The notes: a model not told the origin generated them from the letters alone. DNA of 64,000 bases from Paramecium tetraurelia (GCF_000165425.1 NW_001799023.1:68273-132272); one strand, 5' to 3'. Positions 35,650 to 49,085 are shown, numbered from the stretch's first letter. Made by a program: numbers and translations.

Positions 35650-36192
35650 ATGTAAGAATATCTCAAATCAGGAAGGTCATTGCATTTTGCTTAATAATAA
35701 GATGAATTCCTCAATAAAAAATACTCTGAGTTCGACCCAGCATCTTTTCTCAATAACTTTGATGCCTTACCCGATAAAAATTTGAGGTTCAAAACTGAAA
35801 GCATTTCTCTATTGACCAAATAAGCGGATTAGAAAAAAGAAATGCAAAAAATAACTGATCCCAAAATTCTAGTCCTCCCTAAAATTAATTCCAAGTTCAT
35901 TCGAGATGAAGCTGTTGAGGAAGTGTACTTCTTACCTGAAACGAAATAGAATTACTCAAAAGCAAATCGACTGATTTTATCTAATAACATGCTATAACCC
36001 TCTACGTATAGGATTAGCAAATCCTCCAGAAATCTTAATTAACTATAGGCCAAAAAAAAAAGAGTTGAATTCAATACTGCTTTGGAAATTGTGGATTTTG
36101 AAGGAAGAGTTAGCACTGAAATAATATCTCCTGAGTAATAAGCTTTTAAAAAATCAGCAAGATTTTCAAGACTCAAAACTCTTGAATGCTGA
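35650..36192 (+). CDS. Hypothetical basic protein
   Basis: An intronless frame of 180 residues starts MQEYLKSGRSLHFAQ, with varied composition (DEFLNKKYSEFDPASFLNNF, KILVLPKINSKFIRDEAVEEV) and a lysine/arginine-rich second half (NQLQAKKKRVEFN). There are no membrane segments or known motif. An upstream ATG at 35620 is in another frame and leads to an early stop. Confidence 0.6.
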
Positions 36193-36691
36193 AAAATTTG
36201 CAAAATATTATATAATTTATTTTCTTTCATATAATTGATTGGTTGATTCACTTTAACTCAGCATTTAAGTATGTCAGTGATGAATTCAATAGAGAAATTA
36301 AATCAACAGTTTGAATTATCAAGTGTCAGAAGAATCTTCAAATTTTAATGAACTCTTTAATTAAATTAAATATTTATAATCTTAGATAGTTTAGTTTTCT
36401 TCTAGCAGATTGCAAAATATTTAATATGAATTACTTAAAAATTCAACATTTAACCAACTATAGTATTTTATATTTCTTAAGTTGTTTGTTCTACAGATTT
36501 TGTTGTTAAACATAATTTGAACCATCAACTTTATATTTATGTTAGTTTGAAATATAAAGAATACTTATTCTTTTTATAATAAGAGAATAAGAAATTGGGA
36601 TATCATTTATATATATATATATATGATATTTGAAACAAATAAAAATAAATAATTAAAATTCAAATTTATATAATTTTAACATATTACAATT
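36193..36691. other. Intergenic, AT-rich
   Basis: The 500-bp gap lies between converging genes. It contains an AT dinucleotide run at about 36609-36625 and poly-A runs. No gene seen. Confidence 0.45.
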
Positions 36692-39575
36692 TCAACCGTA
36701 ACTTGGCCTCTTTTTAGCTTAGGATGAATTGCTAGGTCCATCTGATTAATTTATGAGAGATTTAACTCTGACATTCATAATACTGAACTATGGTCCAAAT
36801 AGACCCAAGAATATTGGCAGTAATACTAAACCCTAGAAATAGTTTGATAATAATTTACATTAAAAGCACCCAAAACGACCATCAAAATGTACATTCTGAA
36901 ATAGTAAAGTTTAAAAAGAGTAGATGGAGCAAATCCAAGGACAGCCACTCCGATGAATTTAGTGCAAGCAATGCCTACGAAGACTGAAGTTCCCATAGTT
37001 GACATAGCTCCAGTAACTCTCTCCCATCTTTTACCGTCACACAATCTGAATTTGATAACAATATGAGCTACAAACTCAACAGCAAGACCTATACAAGTAA
37101 CCAAGTTAACAACACTCACTGCATTAATTTCAATCTACAATAAGAAAATATGATTACCACAAAACCTCCGAAGATAACATTGGTTAGCCAGATAGTTCCA
37201 ATGAGATTGAATGCAATCAAAAACACAAACAACACCACTATGATAGCACAAACAACATCTTAAACAAGTGTCATAGTGAAGAAGATAGTGGCTAAGGCAA
37301 GGAGCACATTTGTTATAGCAACAGCACGAATGTAGGAATATTGATCGTAGAAAACATATGGCATTGAATAAGGATAGACCTTCTGATTTTCTTTAAGATT
37401 GGCATCCTTAACTACTTTATCAATGACTTGTCTGGTTTATTCTAAGGATAGTATATATCCTGCTGAATTATGAATAGGTCTATGTTAAAATCTGAGTCTA
37501 CTGGTTTTGACATAACCTTATTCATTCAATACGATATCAGCTTCGAAAGTTTCACCGCAAATACCGAATCTTTGACAACATGGAGAATTGATTCTGACTC
37601 CCAAGAATCTCTTCAATTGAGTAGGTAAGTCATAGAGTGCAATATCCTATGTTTCACAAGCTTATGTCCATTCTGCCTTCTCTCTAATAAAGAGGTTGAA
37701 AGATGCCACCCAACTGTAAATGGGAGGTTGAACTGTTTCATTCAATTAAGATAATGAATTGGACAAATTGGCAACCAATTCTAGATCATGTTGATTTTAA
37801 TAATCTAGATTCTCTAAAATTAAATAAGCCAAAGGTCCGATTTCAATGTACTTCTTCTCCAGAGTCATATAATTGAATAGATTTGATCCTTCAACCATTG
37901 ACACTTATTCATCTAAACCAACCTCTAATTTGGTTATTCCCACACAACTGATGGCAAATAAGGCTACAAAGATGACTATAGTAGTAATCACACAGGCTGG
38001 TTTCTATATAAATGGAGAGTAGTGTTTTTTGAAGAATGTTTGAATCAGCTTTCTGTCTTCTTTGATTGCATAATTTGGGTCCTATTTGCAAATCATTAAA
38101 TCGTATCTTTTGTGCTTCTTTCTTTATTCATCCAAGGTGAGGAAGGCCACAAACATAGTGATTTACAACAGATAATCAATAAATACACCGACTGCTGCTT
38201 AAATGCAGAAGGATTATAGTGCTGGCATCTTGGTTAATGAACCTACTAAGAAAGCGAGTGTCTCACAAATGGCTGCGATTGTGATACTGGGACCTACTTA
38301 CTTTAATGTATGTCCCATTCTCTCAGGCACAGTTGGATGCTTCTACTTTTTGTAGTTGTGAGTAATGATGAACATGTTGTCAACTCCGATAGCCAAAATA
38401 AGGAAAGGAATAACCTTGCATATTAGTATCACTTACTTCTAAACTGATCATTGTCAAACCGATGCTGAAGTAGGAGACCATTCCGATACTGCTGATCATG
38501 GAGACAGCCACTATGAAGATACCACCCAAACCCAATGTAAATCCGTTATAGATCTTACTTGGAAATTGACCAATGGCAAAACCAATATACATAAACATCA
38601 TAAAGTAGGAAACAACTACAATCCAAGCATTTTGATTGGTCTCATCATCTATTTCATCTGAGACTGATCTCTCTGCCATAAATGCCACTCTATATTGGTC
38701 TAACAGTTATTCACGAGGAGCAGGCATTAAGGTTTTATCGTAGTACTTGTATAGTTTAGCATATTCTCTCTTATTCAAGGCATCCAAAGTATCCATCCAA
38801 ACTTCCTTCTCCCACTATTCAGCATCTTTCTTGGTGAATTCATCGTTCATCAATAAATAAGTTACTGCCATAGTCTTGGCTTGTATGTAACAATGGTCAC
38901 ATGGCTGAGTGTCATTTGCTCTTTCTTCACAATCTCTAGTTTTGTTTATACATCATTGTATACATTCCACCAAATACTGATTCCAAAATAATGGGAATTC
39001 CATTCTTGTCACTGCAAGGGATATTCGTTTGGTTCACATCAATTGATTCTGTGCACAGAGTTGTGAATTGAATGTCCTCGTCTTTCTATTATAGTAATAT
39101 TATTATCTAACTTCTAATAGGGAAGGATCCTGTAACCATATATCCATTGGACTTGGCACATAGCACCCTTTTGCAGATATTGGTCTGTAGCACAAATCAT
39201 CCAGAGTTGTGTTCTTCCCGCCTATCAACACCTTTCTGTTTCTTATGATGTTCTATAAAAAGTAGATCACTTTTAATCCATCCTTTTGAAATACATTCAC
39301 CCAATCCTCATTTTAATATGCCAGTATAAATTAATTGGTTCTGTAGAAAGGACCATAATTTTCTGCAGAACTCTCCTATTCCTGATAGGTTCTGCTGCTT
39401 GATGATACCCATAATGCTAAAAAATATTATTAAATATTTTAAACTAAGGATCTGTCAACACAGTCAGATTGTATAGTCCCAAGGACATTATGCCTGTCAC
39501 TGTCATGCAAATCACAAACACTAGACATGGATATTTGGCTCCGAAATACCCTATATTATAGAAGAGGCCAGACAT
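36692..39575 (-). CDS. NPC1-like sterol-sensing-domain transporter
   Basis: About 910 residues with twelve or so transmembrane helices in the RND pattern. The first (KYPCLVFVICMTVTGI) is followed by a large loop (GPFYRTNQFIL), then a sterol-sensing-domain block with VIPFLILAIGVDNMF and a second half ending EINAVSVVNLVTCIGLAVEF, SVFVGIACTKFIGV and YYFRMYILMVVLGAFN. These match Niemann-Pick C1 best. It lacks the N-terminal cysteine-rich sterol-binding domain, as in the protist NPC1-related proteins. Six introns, one ending GCAAG. At the first intron (39417-39444) the two exons are out of frame by one base unless an unusual 47-nt intron is used. Confidence 0.85.
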
Positions 39576-40116
39576 TAAATCTTATTAAAATAATATTATT
39601 GAAAATATTATTATTCATAAATTCCAATATTTAAATCTCATTTATTATTCTTAGATATTTCGAGTTCCACATTCTAAATCAACATATTTACTCACTTAAT
39701 AATGAATAACTAACTTACTGTTAATCTTATAATTCAATCTTCCTATTTTATTTATTTCTATATTAACAACTTTCGTTGAATTCAAAAAATACATTCCAAA
39801 TACTCTTGTACTAAAATTGTGATCTTTACAAGAACGAATGCCTTAATGATTCAGATGATATCTCTAATTATCTGAACCTTAAATTCAGATAGGAAATTTA
39901 AGGAAAATTAATCTTATCTTAAATGTTCTGAATTTCTTATATTACATCACGAGTGGAATTCAATTAAAATAATAATCGGAAAATCATGGAAAATCAATGT
40001 TATATTCACAACACAGTTAGCTTAGGATCAAGGATTCCAAGTCTATTAATTGTATGAAAACTCATTAAGAACTCACATATATATATATTTGCTATAATAA
40101 TAATAATTAATAAAAA
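39576..40116. other. Intergenic, nothing recognised
   Basis: About 540 bp of AT-rich DNA between two minus-strand genes, with short A/T runs. No gene, tRNA or long repeat seen. Confidence 0.5.
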
Positions 40117-42120
40117 TCATCTTTTAGCCAAAATTAATTAATGTTTTTAATAAAACTCATTTAACTGTACACAAAAGAATTAATAAGAGAATGAATCTTC
40201 ATCTACCCTAGAGACACCCATAGCGAAATCCATAATATTATTGATCTCCTATATTGATAATTCTGTTAGATCTCGCAGTATTTCAAACAATAATTCCTTG
40301 CTTATATTGCCACACTTTATTTTATCGAAATCTTTCAGTACCAAACAAAGTTGATACACTGCTTTTTCCGATTTCTCATATTCATTCTCTCCTGTTATTT
40401 TGAATTGTTAAATTAGATGATACTTCAACTTCTCCAATACTTCTCTGTCATCCAGAGGCTTAATCTGGAAGGCTTTATCAGGATCCCTTACAAACTATCC
40501 ATCCTTATAATTGAAGGTGGGTTCGAGTTCTTTAAAACTCGGCCCTGGCTTGTCATAAGGGACCAATTGTGGAGCAGGCAACTTGATTTCATCGTTGAAC
40601 CTGGCTCTAAGTTTCTCAATTAATTCAGGAAAATAAATCATTCTTAGAGGTTACTGATATGAAGGTTCCTTATTATGCTCTAGAGATTGAATAATCATAG
40701 TCACACTAGCTTGATCTACCAATAGCAGATCCTCGTTAATGATTTTCCTCAATTAGACTTCATCAATCAATTGATCTGCTTGCATCATCTTCTAAGCCTT
40801 GTCCTCATACCTTAATAAAATGGATAACATAATTGATTTGAAAAGAGTTTGGTAAGCCTTCTCCAAATCAGTTAATTCTGTTTAGTCATGCTTCTCAAAG
40901 TTTTCTTGAACCAAAGTTTGCAAGAACTCCTAAACCTTTAATAACAATTACTATTGCTTGGAAAGTGTAAACAACCCATGATTAGCTAAGTAATATCTGA
41001 ATTCATTAAAATCTAGTTAAGTGTATCCGATTTCTAAGGATCGAATTACTATCTTCAAATTTTCTAGGGTGCACAACCCATCACTTTAGAAAGGCTTGAA
41101 TGCTTAAGCAAGCATATTTGTGGTATATTTGCTTGCCATTTCTTGAAATTCCTTTAAGATCTTGGGTAATTGCATTATTTCAAGATGAGGTTGTTTTGCA
41201 TCATACATTTTGATGATTTCCTTGAAATACAGTGGTCTACACTCCATGATAAAGTGAACAAATGTCAGAAGATTGAATTCTCCAAAATTGTTTCTCTTCC
41301 AAATCAAGTAATACAACAGACAGGATTCATCATAAGTCATTTCTACATTGTACAATTTGACTTTTATCAGTTATATGAATTGGTCTTTCATAAGAAACGG
41401 AAACATTTTTTAATTTCTTCTGATGCCCAAGAAATCAAATAGAGCCATTTCGATTTTCTCAGGAGCTATAAATTAGAAGGCCAATTAAGGTAAGGCTTGA
41501 ACTGATATCTTTTTGGCAATTAAAATTTGGAAATTCTCCAAAATGATATTATTATTGTGTCTGGAGAAGTTAGCCATCTTCTCTTGAACAACGTCATCGA
41601 ACATTATATTAACTGCATTTGAACTCAACAATTCTAAATCCAATAAATTCAAATTAAAATGTTTGAAATCATAGATGGCTTTACGATCAAAGTAATTTGA
41701 GACTTCCTCTTCAAAATGCTTCTGAATTTCTTCCAAGAATAATTTATTTGAAGCTGAATTCTACTTCTATCTAATAATTGCATTCTTGAACACATGGAAT
41801 GAATTCTTTGGTGCTTCACACTCCGTTAAATACTTGTACAATTCCCTATAATCGATATTCCTATTGGAACTATAAGGAGCTTCTTTCAATATGCTTGCAA
41901 TATCAAACTCTGTAAAATAGAATTAACTTTTTGAAACTTCAACCAACACATCTCTCAATACCTTCTCTTGAATAGTACCATCTTTGAATTGATCATATCG
42001 AAAACATAATTCTATGAAATCAAACTTACAATAGTAGATGTACTCCCTCAGCACCTGCATGCCCTCGCTTAGAAATTCGGGGTGATGCAGCTTGTAATAC
42101 TTATCCAAGTTATCAGTCAT
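40117..42120 (-). CDS. EF-hand-like helical protein
   Basis: This is one uninterrupted frame of 667 residues. Helix-loop-helix units recur with EF-hand spacing (ELCFRYDQFKDGTIQEKVL, YSSNRNIDYRELYKYL, FKPFQSDGLCTLENLK, VLKDFDKIKCGNISKELL), but most loops lack a full set of calcium ligands. A Pro-rich linker (KLPAPQLVPYDKPGPSF) separates the last unit. The build resembles large EF-hand proteins of ciliate axonemes and basal bodies; that is inference. No enzyme motif or membrane segment. Confidence 0.65.
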
Positions 42121-42141
42121 TTTTATTTTATTTAATATTTA

Positions 42142-43629
42142 ATGTTTTTTACCTTTTTATTGATTACGCGTCTAGCACTTTCAATAAACATTAAGGATAT
42201 TTATCACTCCAATATTGATAACTATTATATACATCAAAATCAATTAAGTACTATTTTGACTCTCCCAGAGGCGAGAAAAATATCTATAATCTAATTATAG
42301 GAACAATCAATATGCAATGCCAAAGAAAGAACGTTAGGATTTCATACTTAGTTATATCAACAATTTGATGAAAATCAATACTTGCTTGCCTTAATTCAAC
42401 TTACCCCAAGTTCCTATTTAATATTTTCCTCAAATAATCGTCTCATTTACAGTGACAGTGATACAGCTTAGCACCACTAATTTTCAATGGATAGCAGTCA
42501 ATAAATCTCAATGATAAAATTAGATTTGGATGTTCTCATTCTTTCAAACACTCAAGCCTACCTTTTGGAACTGGAAACCTTAGCTACCAGATCAGTAATC
42601 TATCGAGAAGTCAAAGATTGGCAATAACGGGCTTATCGAAGATTGACAAAATTGATTCGTATTTAAAATAAATAGTTTTTGCTATCAGCCATCGGAGAAG
42701 AAGGATTAGAACTCTACAGTGTTGAGGGCAGAAACATCACGTTCATCAAGTAATTCCAGACCTACAAAAACATAGTTGATTTCGCTGAAGTGAATAACAA
42801 TGTCTACATCCTAGACTCTGAACAAGGCCTTATTTGGTGTTACGTTGAATCCGCCAATCTCACTACTCAAATCACAAAAATCGATAACATGCAGGGAGGA
42901 ATTGCTGTTGACTCTTACAACGGAGTCAATGTCTTCGTGGCCTATAAGTGGGTACGCTATGCAGTTGTTGAATACATTGTAAATCAGACATCTAAATATT
43001 GGTATAAACATAATATGATTTACACAAAAAAGATCTATGACGTAGATGCCCTAGCTGACTTTGCAATAATTTAAGGACAATATCACCATCTAGTTTTGTT
43101 CAATTATCACTTATCTGACGAGAACACCTACCTTAGACACTTTCGTCTATCGGACTTCCAAGTGTATTATCACGAAGATAAAATTTATTTTAGTGGCATA
43201 ACATCAAAGTCCTATGTATTCTCCGAACTTTACGTTCTGCCTGCCTAAATCATTTGCTTTTCCAGTCACACACCAGTTAGCTTCTCATATACTTTATAAT
43301 ATATCGAGTAGATTACTAAAAGTAAATACCAAAGACATCATCAAACGATTTAGATTAGGGTTGTTGACACCTATGTTTATGAAGATTAGGCATTTTTGGT
43401 AGTCTTAGGCTGTTTGTTGTTTCTAATTCTCTTTATTTTGCTTTTAGGTTTTTTGATAAAAAAAAATAAATCTATGTAAGCATAAACCCAGGAGTTAGAA
43501 AATATTATTTAAACCAAATATAAATAGGATGTGCTCAAAAAAGAAGATGATCCTCCTTAGATCATACAATCGAACTTAATGAGTGTTAGAGAATCAAAAG
43601 ATATAGAACATTTGAATATTTAATAGTGA
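42142..43629 (+). CDS. Type I membrane protein, tandem copy 1
   Basis: An intronless frame of 495 residues has a signal peptide (MFFTFLLITRLALS), a long extracellular part of beta-rich sequence with potential N-glycosylation sites, one C-terminal transmembrane helix (LVVLGCLLFLILFILLLGFL) and a lysine- and glutamine-rich cytosolic tail. The ectodomain has motifs shared with the next gene: GGIAVDSYNGVNVFVAY (GGISVDTRNGRNVFMAY there) and VDALADFAIIQG (LDATDDFVIVQG). The repeat pattern suggests a beta-propeller-like ectodomain. Function is unknown; probably a cell-surface or endomembrane receptor-like protein. Confidence 0.72.
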
Positions 43630-43639
43630 ATTAATTTTT

Positions 43640-45381
43640 ATGAACTTTTTATTGATTTCTTTGATCACCCAATTCACGAGATACTCGTTGGCATTCACTA
43701 TAACTGAGGTCGAAGAGCCTCTAACTTCCATTAAAATACATGCGAATGAGCATCGGACATTGAATTTAGATGATGCCAGAGATGCAATTCTATTATCATA
43801 TAATCATAGCAGAGGTTGTGAAGTAACCCCATTGCAACTCCAATTCGAAACTCAAGAATTCAGGATCATTCAACCATATGATTTTACAGAAAAGGATTTT
43901 GAATCAGACACTATTCTCAACTTTCGTTAATTTGTGTCGATGGTTCATATAAAAGACGGCATGTTGGCAATCACTTCAGATTCAGTTGCCTATCTTCTTA
44001 AATTTAATTACAATACTGTTTTCGAACATGATTTTGAAGAGAAGGGATAAAAGTTTGCTAGAATTTTATGGAAAGCAGATCTTCAGACTATTGCACCGTC
44101 TTTGGTTGCTAAGAATGAATTACCGCAATTATTGTTCTCTCCTTCTACCAATCTAGCATTTTTACTCTTTAGTGATACTGCTCAGTTGTTTAGCATGGAA
44201 CAAATGGAATCACAAACCACATCACTTGATGTTTACCAAGTGACTGATTGGAGAAAGAGAGGATACAGAGGATTAACCAAAGAGATTGACGGATTAGTAT
44301 TTAGTGCAGTTGGTAGAGATGGCTTAGATGTTTATAAGATAGTGTAAAAAGATCTAAGATTTATTAAGAATCTCAAATTAAAGGATTTTGGTTTGAATTC
44401 TACGATTGAGATAGTTGATTTTGCTATTGTAAAGCATGGGACTGCGGATGGATATTACTCAATGTTTTTATTGGATAGGGAGTGTGGATTATTGTTGATA
44501 GATGTTCATAGAGATCAGTATGTGAATTTTGGATTAAGATCTTGGATTAACTTTTAATCTGGAGGAATATCAGTTGATACCCGAAATGGTAGAAATGTAT
44601 TTATGGCCTATTAATCCATGAATCACCATTATGTACTTGAATACTATGTTGATTTAGATAATGGAAATTCGTTTTCAATTAGAAAAAAGAGGATAGATAA
44701 CAGAATTATCGATTTGGATGCCACCGATGATTTTGTCATCGTATAAGGTGTCAATTAACATTTAATTCTATTTTCAAATGGATATGATTATGTTATGAAT
44801 AATCATTAAGATCAAGTGTTTAAACATTTGGGTTTACGAGATTTTGCTTTCTTTAATCAATCTTACAAATTGGAAGATATGGATGATATCAAAAAAGAAT
44901 ACCAATATGATGATTTCTTTTTTGGGATCACTGCTTAGAGTGCATTTCTGACTAGATTCTAGATGCAGCCTATTAAATTGAAGTGTTTCTATCATTAATC
45001 TGATGGTATAGTAATTGATAATATTAAGTTGGGCAATCTTTTACGTATATTCTGCAATATAATACAACAGTGGAAGGTGTTTCAGATCTGGTAGTCAGAC
45101 ACACACAAATGGTGAATATTGAGATTATAAAGACATACTTCTATGAAGCAGAGTATTACTTATTGTATTCGGTTTGTTTCTTGTTGGGATCAGTGTTGTT
45201 GATGGGGTTGGGATATGTGGGCTATTGGTTTTATAGTAACTAAAGGTAACATCAGATTTTGGTGGAATATATTGAGAAAACAGCTCGGGAGAAGGGCATA
45301 AAGTAGATCAATGGATCAACTTTGTAGAAGGGAGATGAAACTTCAGTATTTTAATAATAAAATAAATCTATGTTACCCTGA
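43640..45381 (+). CDS. Type I membrane protein, tandem copy 2
   Basis: It starts only 10 bp after its paralogue stops. The product is 572 residues with a signal peptide (MNFLLISLITQFTRYSLA), an ectodomain homologous to copy 1, a single C-terminal helix (YLLYSVCFLLGSVLLMGLGY) and a short charged tail. One 23-nt intron (GTATAG to TTAAG) with an AAG acceptor is needed to join HQSD to VGQSFTYIL and keep the frame to the transmembrane segment. The pair is an old duplication: the layout is kept but sequence identity is modest. Confidence 0.72.
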
Positions 45382-45387
45382 TAAAAT

Positions 45388-47005
45388 TCAATAACTATAT
45401 AACTCATTTAATTTAAAATTTAGTTAGCCTTATTAATCCGATGTTTACTTTTTTTCATGTATCAAAGAGAAATCTATGTTCGTATTTCCATTCATTATTT
45501 TACTTCTAGTTAGACACATCTCCATCATGTAATCTAATAAACTGAACACATCATTCTCTTTAGCACTTTGTAACACTTGTTTGGAGATGCTGATCACTCT
45601 CTCCTTGATTATCTTTTCGACTGAAATTAGTTAATTTAAACCTAAATCTCCACCTTCAATAAATTAAGAAAAGTCAGCAGATAATCTAAGATTGGACAGT
45701 AATCCTATGCGATCAAAATACTGCATTGTGTTTTGAAATAATTCCGATGCCAATTGACTTTCCTGTTACAATTGACTGATAAATCGAATGTATTCTGCTG
45801 TCCTTTTGTACTGTTCGAATAAGGCAAGAACATTGGACTATAGCAATTTAAATGAGTTGGATGTAAATTTGGCAGACAACAAACATAGCATTTCGAAATG
45901 CATCTCCTTCTTTTAGTATTGAGCAATGCTTGAAATATGCTAGGTCATTTCCACATTAACAAAATGAGAAAAATTGATTTACATCCTTTATAAATTATAG
46001 TTATTCAATTGACACAGAAATTTCTAGGAAGAAGCATCGCTCTATTGAATTTATTGAGACAAAGGTTGAGGTTAGACTAAAGGTTAAGATTAAGGTTAAG
46101 GTTAATCCAATATGTAACTACCATTCATATTTGCATTAAATTGAATAGCTCCTAAATTCTATTCTGATTCAAACATGGCAAACAATTCTGCCCATTCCAT
46201 TCGCTTGCTCTCTTCTTTCTCCAAAGCTCTGCTCAAAAAACCCTTTCCAAAATCTGATAACTGAGTGCTAGCTGGAAATCTTAAGGGCTGCTTCATCACA
46301 TTCATAGTTAAGCTTTTCTCATCTACACCTGTCCACGGAGCCATCCCATAAATCATCTCGTAATAGATTACTCCCAAAGACCAAATGTCAGATTTCGTCG
46401 TATATTTTTCTCTCTTCAATATTTGAGGAGCCATGTATAAGGGTGAGCCTACACAGGTTCTCAACAAGTCTCCACTAAAGTTGTCCACTATCTTGGCAAA
46501 TCCAAAATCTGCTATCTTTACCACACCTCTATGATTCATTATATTTGCAGGCTTCAAGTCTCGATGTATGATATTTGCTTTTACTAACTCTTTAAAACCA
46601 CTTGCCAATTAACAGAAAATCTAATTAACTTCAGATTCTGGTATACGTCTTCCCTTCATTATATTTCTGAGATCGCCATCTGCACAATACTCTGTTACTA
46701 TATAGATTGACCGATCCGTATTAAATTTGTCTATAAACTTCACAATATTAGGATGATCAAGTTACTTCATTATTTGGATCTCGAAGTCTAAAACATTGTC
46801 ATTCTACATAGATACTTAATGCATCAATTAGATATTGATCCTTATTGATCATTGAACTATCTATTTTTTTTATAGCTACTTCCTAGTTTGTAGTCAGCTT
46901 ACTTCCTCTATAAACTTTACCAAAAGCCCCTTCTCCCAATAGATATTTGGTGTCAAATTAATAATCTCCCAATCTCCTTACACTTTATTCTAATTACTGC
47001 TACAT
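45388..47005 (-). CDS. ULK/ATG1-like serine/threonine kinase
   Basis: This encodes 529 residues with one 28-nt intron. The N-terminal kinase domain has [40 protein letters not shown] and GSPLYMAPQ (usual APE), so it should be active. The activation segment and YTTKSDIWSLGVI resemble ULK/ATG1 kinases, which start autophagy or act in cilia. A QP-repeat linker (QPQPQSQPLVQPQP) leads to a helical C-terminal domain of about 220 residues with no clear match, in the place of the ULK MIT-like region. It ends 6 bp from the convergent membrane-protein gene. Confidence 0.8.
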
Positions 47006-47027
47006 AGTAAATTATAAATTTATATAA

Positions 47028-47519
47028 TCATTTCTATAAAATTTTTATTGATTTCAACACTTAATCCTCATCACCCATTTTCTTCTTATTCTCCACGTAC
47101 TCACTCAATTGCAATCTCAATTATGACCTGCTCATATACTCGCATTAAATATCGAGCAATTCATTCTTTATATTCGCTAACTCTTAAACTTTTCGATTGT
47201 TCTTCAACTCCAACATTTTGAAATCCTCCTTCACGTCTTCAATCTTAGATTAGCTGAACTCTGAAATTTACTAGTGATCCTATTTCTGTTACTCTCTTCT
47301 AATGAAGATTGTTTCAGCCAAACTATTTATCCGATCCAACTCTTTATTTATTGGTTATTTGGTTTATAAGAGTGAGTGATCCCAATTCAAAGTGTCTATC
47401 TTGTTTTACTAATAATAATCTAAAGGGTTGCGTGATTCTATTATTCTATCCTATGTTTTTGGTTTATAGGTTGACAACCCTTGATATTTACTAAACTAGT
47501 TCAATTCACTATTAATCAT
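47028..47519 (-). CDS. Coiled-coil hypothetical protein
   Basis: An intronless frame of 163 residues lies 22 bp upstream of the kinase start. The first 60 residues are polar; the rest is helical with coiled-coil character (VKEDFKMLELKNNRKVQEL, LRLQLSEYVENKKKMGDE). No known motif. Confidence 0.62.
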
Positions 47520-47597
47520 GCTAATAAAACGATCTTATTTAGTTTAAATTAATCAAGATCGATGTTATATATTGATAAAATTGAAAGAAATATAAGA

Positions 47598-49085
47598 TCA
47601 TTCTAAATCAAGGTGTTTTCGAGTTCTTACATTTAATTCATTGAGTTGAAATGGTATTAAAATATATTGATTTAGATATAACTAAATTTTAAATTACTCT
47701 ACTATCTAACTTGAACTAATCAAATTAATATAATCAGATATTTGTCTTAATGCTCTCTTTACTTTCTCTTTGTCAAAATTACCTGAAATGTGAAGCCATC
47801 TCTAGTTTTCTTCTTCATTTGTCAAACAAATTGAAATTTATAATCCTTAGGAATTTTCAGCTATTATTAGCAATATCAACAAAAAGATATTTGAAATCGT
47901 ATTGAAATTACTGTTACCGCTTACAAATGCCTTAATGGATAGATGAGAATACAAATTGTGTAGAATTTATGCTAAATTATATATGTTAATTTCGCTTTCT
48001 CGCAATTTGGAGAGTCTTAGATCCTCATACAACTACAAGATTAAGAGTTTTCTTTCGATCAGACGGCATTTAAATGAAGATAACCTATCAATGTGACCCA
48101 AGACTTTAAGAAGGAGTTTAATAAAGTTTCTGTGTCTTTGTTCATAGATTGATGTGTCTGGCTTTTTTTCATTCAGGAAATCCCTCATTAGAAGCAGTAT
48201 AGTTGGTTTATTTCCATAATAAATCGAACATTCGATTCTTATCATTTTTCTGAAGTATTCCACCACTAAAGTCTTATTAAAAACAGATGCCCTATCCACT
48301 CTATATTTCTAGATTTGCATAAACAAGAACTTCTCTAATTGGTTGCCCTTGTACATTGCATCTCTGATAAAGTTGGACCCATCAAATAATCGGTTAAAAA
48401 ATTTATGGCATTGAGCCTCTTGTTTCAGAGCAAATTGCATGTTATCCTCTATAAAGGATAAGACTAGGTATGGTTGCTTAAATGCAATGGAAGTTAATAT
48501 TTTCTCCCAGTGCGAATCATTCAAAGCCAATAGGAATTGACTGCGCATTGCCTTATGAAAATGGTACAAGTAACGAATTGTGTATATGATTACAAGCACA
48601 GAACTTATGATTGTGGAGTAAAGTAAAGAGTTAGTTGAAACTTACACCAAAATTATTTTGATAATTCCAATAGTTATGACTGAGATGGCTGCATCCAGGA
48701 ACTCACCTGAAATTAGCATCAAAAAGTTTGCTCCCATGACGTTGCTTCCCTTGAGGAAACTATTGTAAGAATCATCCACTTCTGATACTTAGAGACTGAA
48801 AAATACTGAGATCAGGTGATTCAATAGGATGATGGCAAATCGGATATATTTTGTGTGCTTCTTCATTATACAATATTAAATAATCAAGTAGCATATAAAC
48901 AAACAGTATTTTTAAATGGTTTGATATTCCTTGAGTAAAATGCTCTCGATAATTTTAGTTATTGCCACAGCCAGAAGTCCCAAAGTCATAATAGTAAGAG
49001 TGAAAACTCTAAAGTTTTGTTAGGTTATGTTTTAATAACTAGATTCGATCTCTTTGTCTTTGAAATTTAATGTATATTTATTCAT
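47598..49085 (-). CDS. Multi-pass membrane protein with cytosolic C-terminus
   Basis: This is one continuous frame of 495 residues. About six hydrophobic segments occupy the first 185 residues (VFTLTIMTLGLLAVAI, YCLFICYLIIQY, FAIILLNHLISVFF, ISVITIGIIKIILV, IISSVLVIIYTIRYLYHF). A soluble helical region of about 300 residues follows, with SFIEDNMQFALKQEAQCHKF and, late, QRWLHISGNFDKEKVKRAL. The layout, a six-helix sensor followed by a helical cytosolic part, recalls the large ciliate sensor histidine kinase families, but I see no H-box, N-box or G-box. Function is left open. Confidence 0.62.

Noticed and set aside
36790-36987. Plus-strand 65-residue frame
   Set aside because: Reverse of the conserved NPC1-like C-terminal half.
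39417-39447. Retained TA-bounded internal eliminated sequence in the NPC1-like gene
   Set aside because: The 27-nt TA-to-TA segment would, if removed, still leave the reading frame wrong, and the ends fit an IES consensus poorly.
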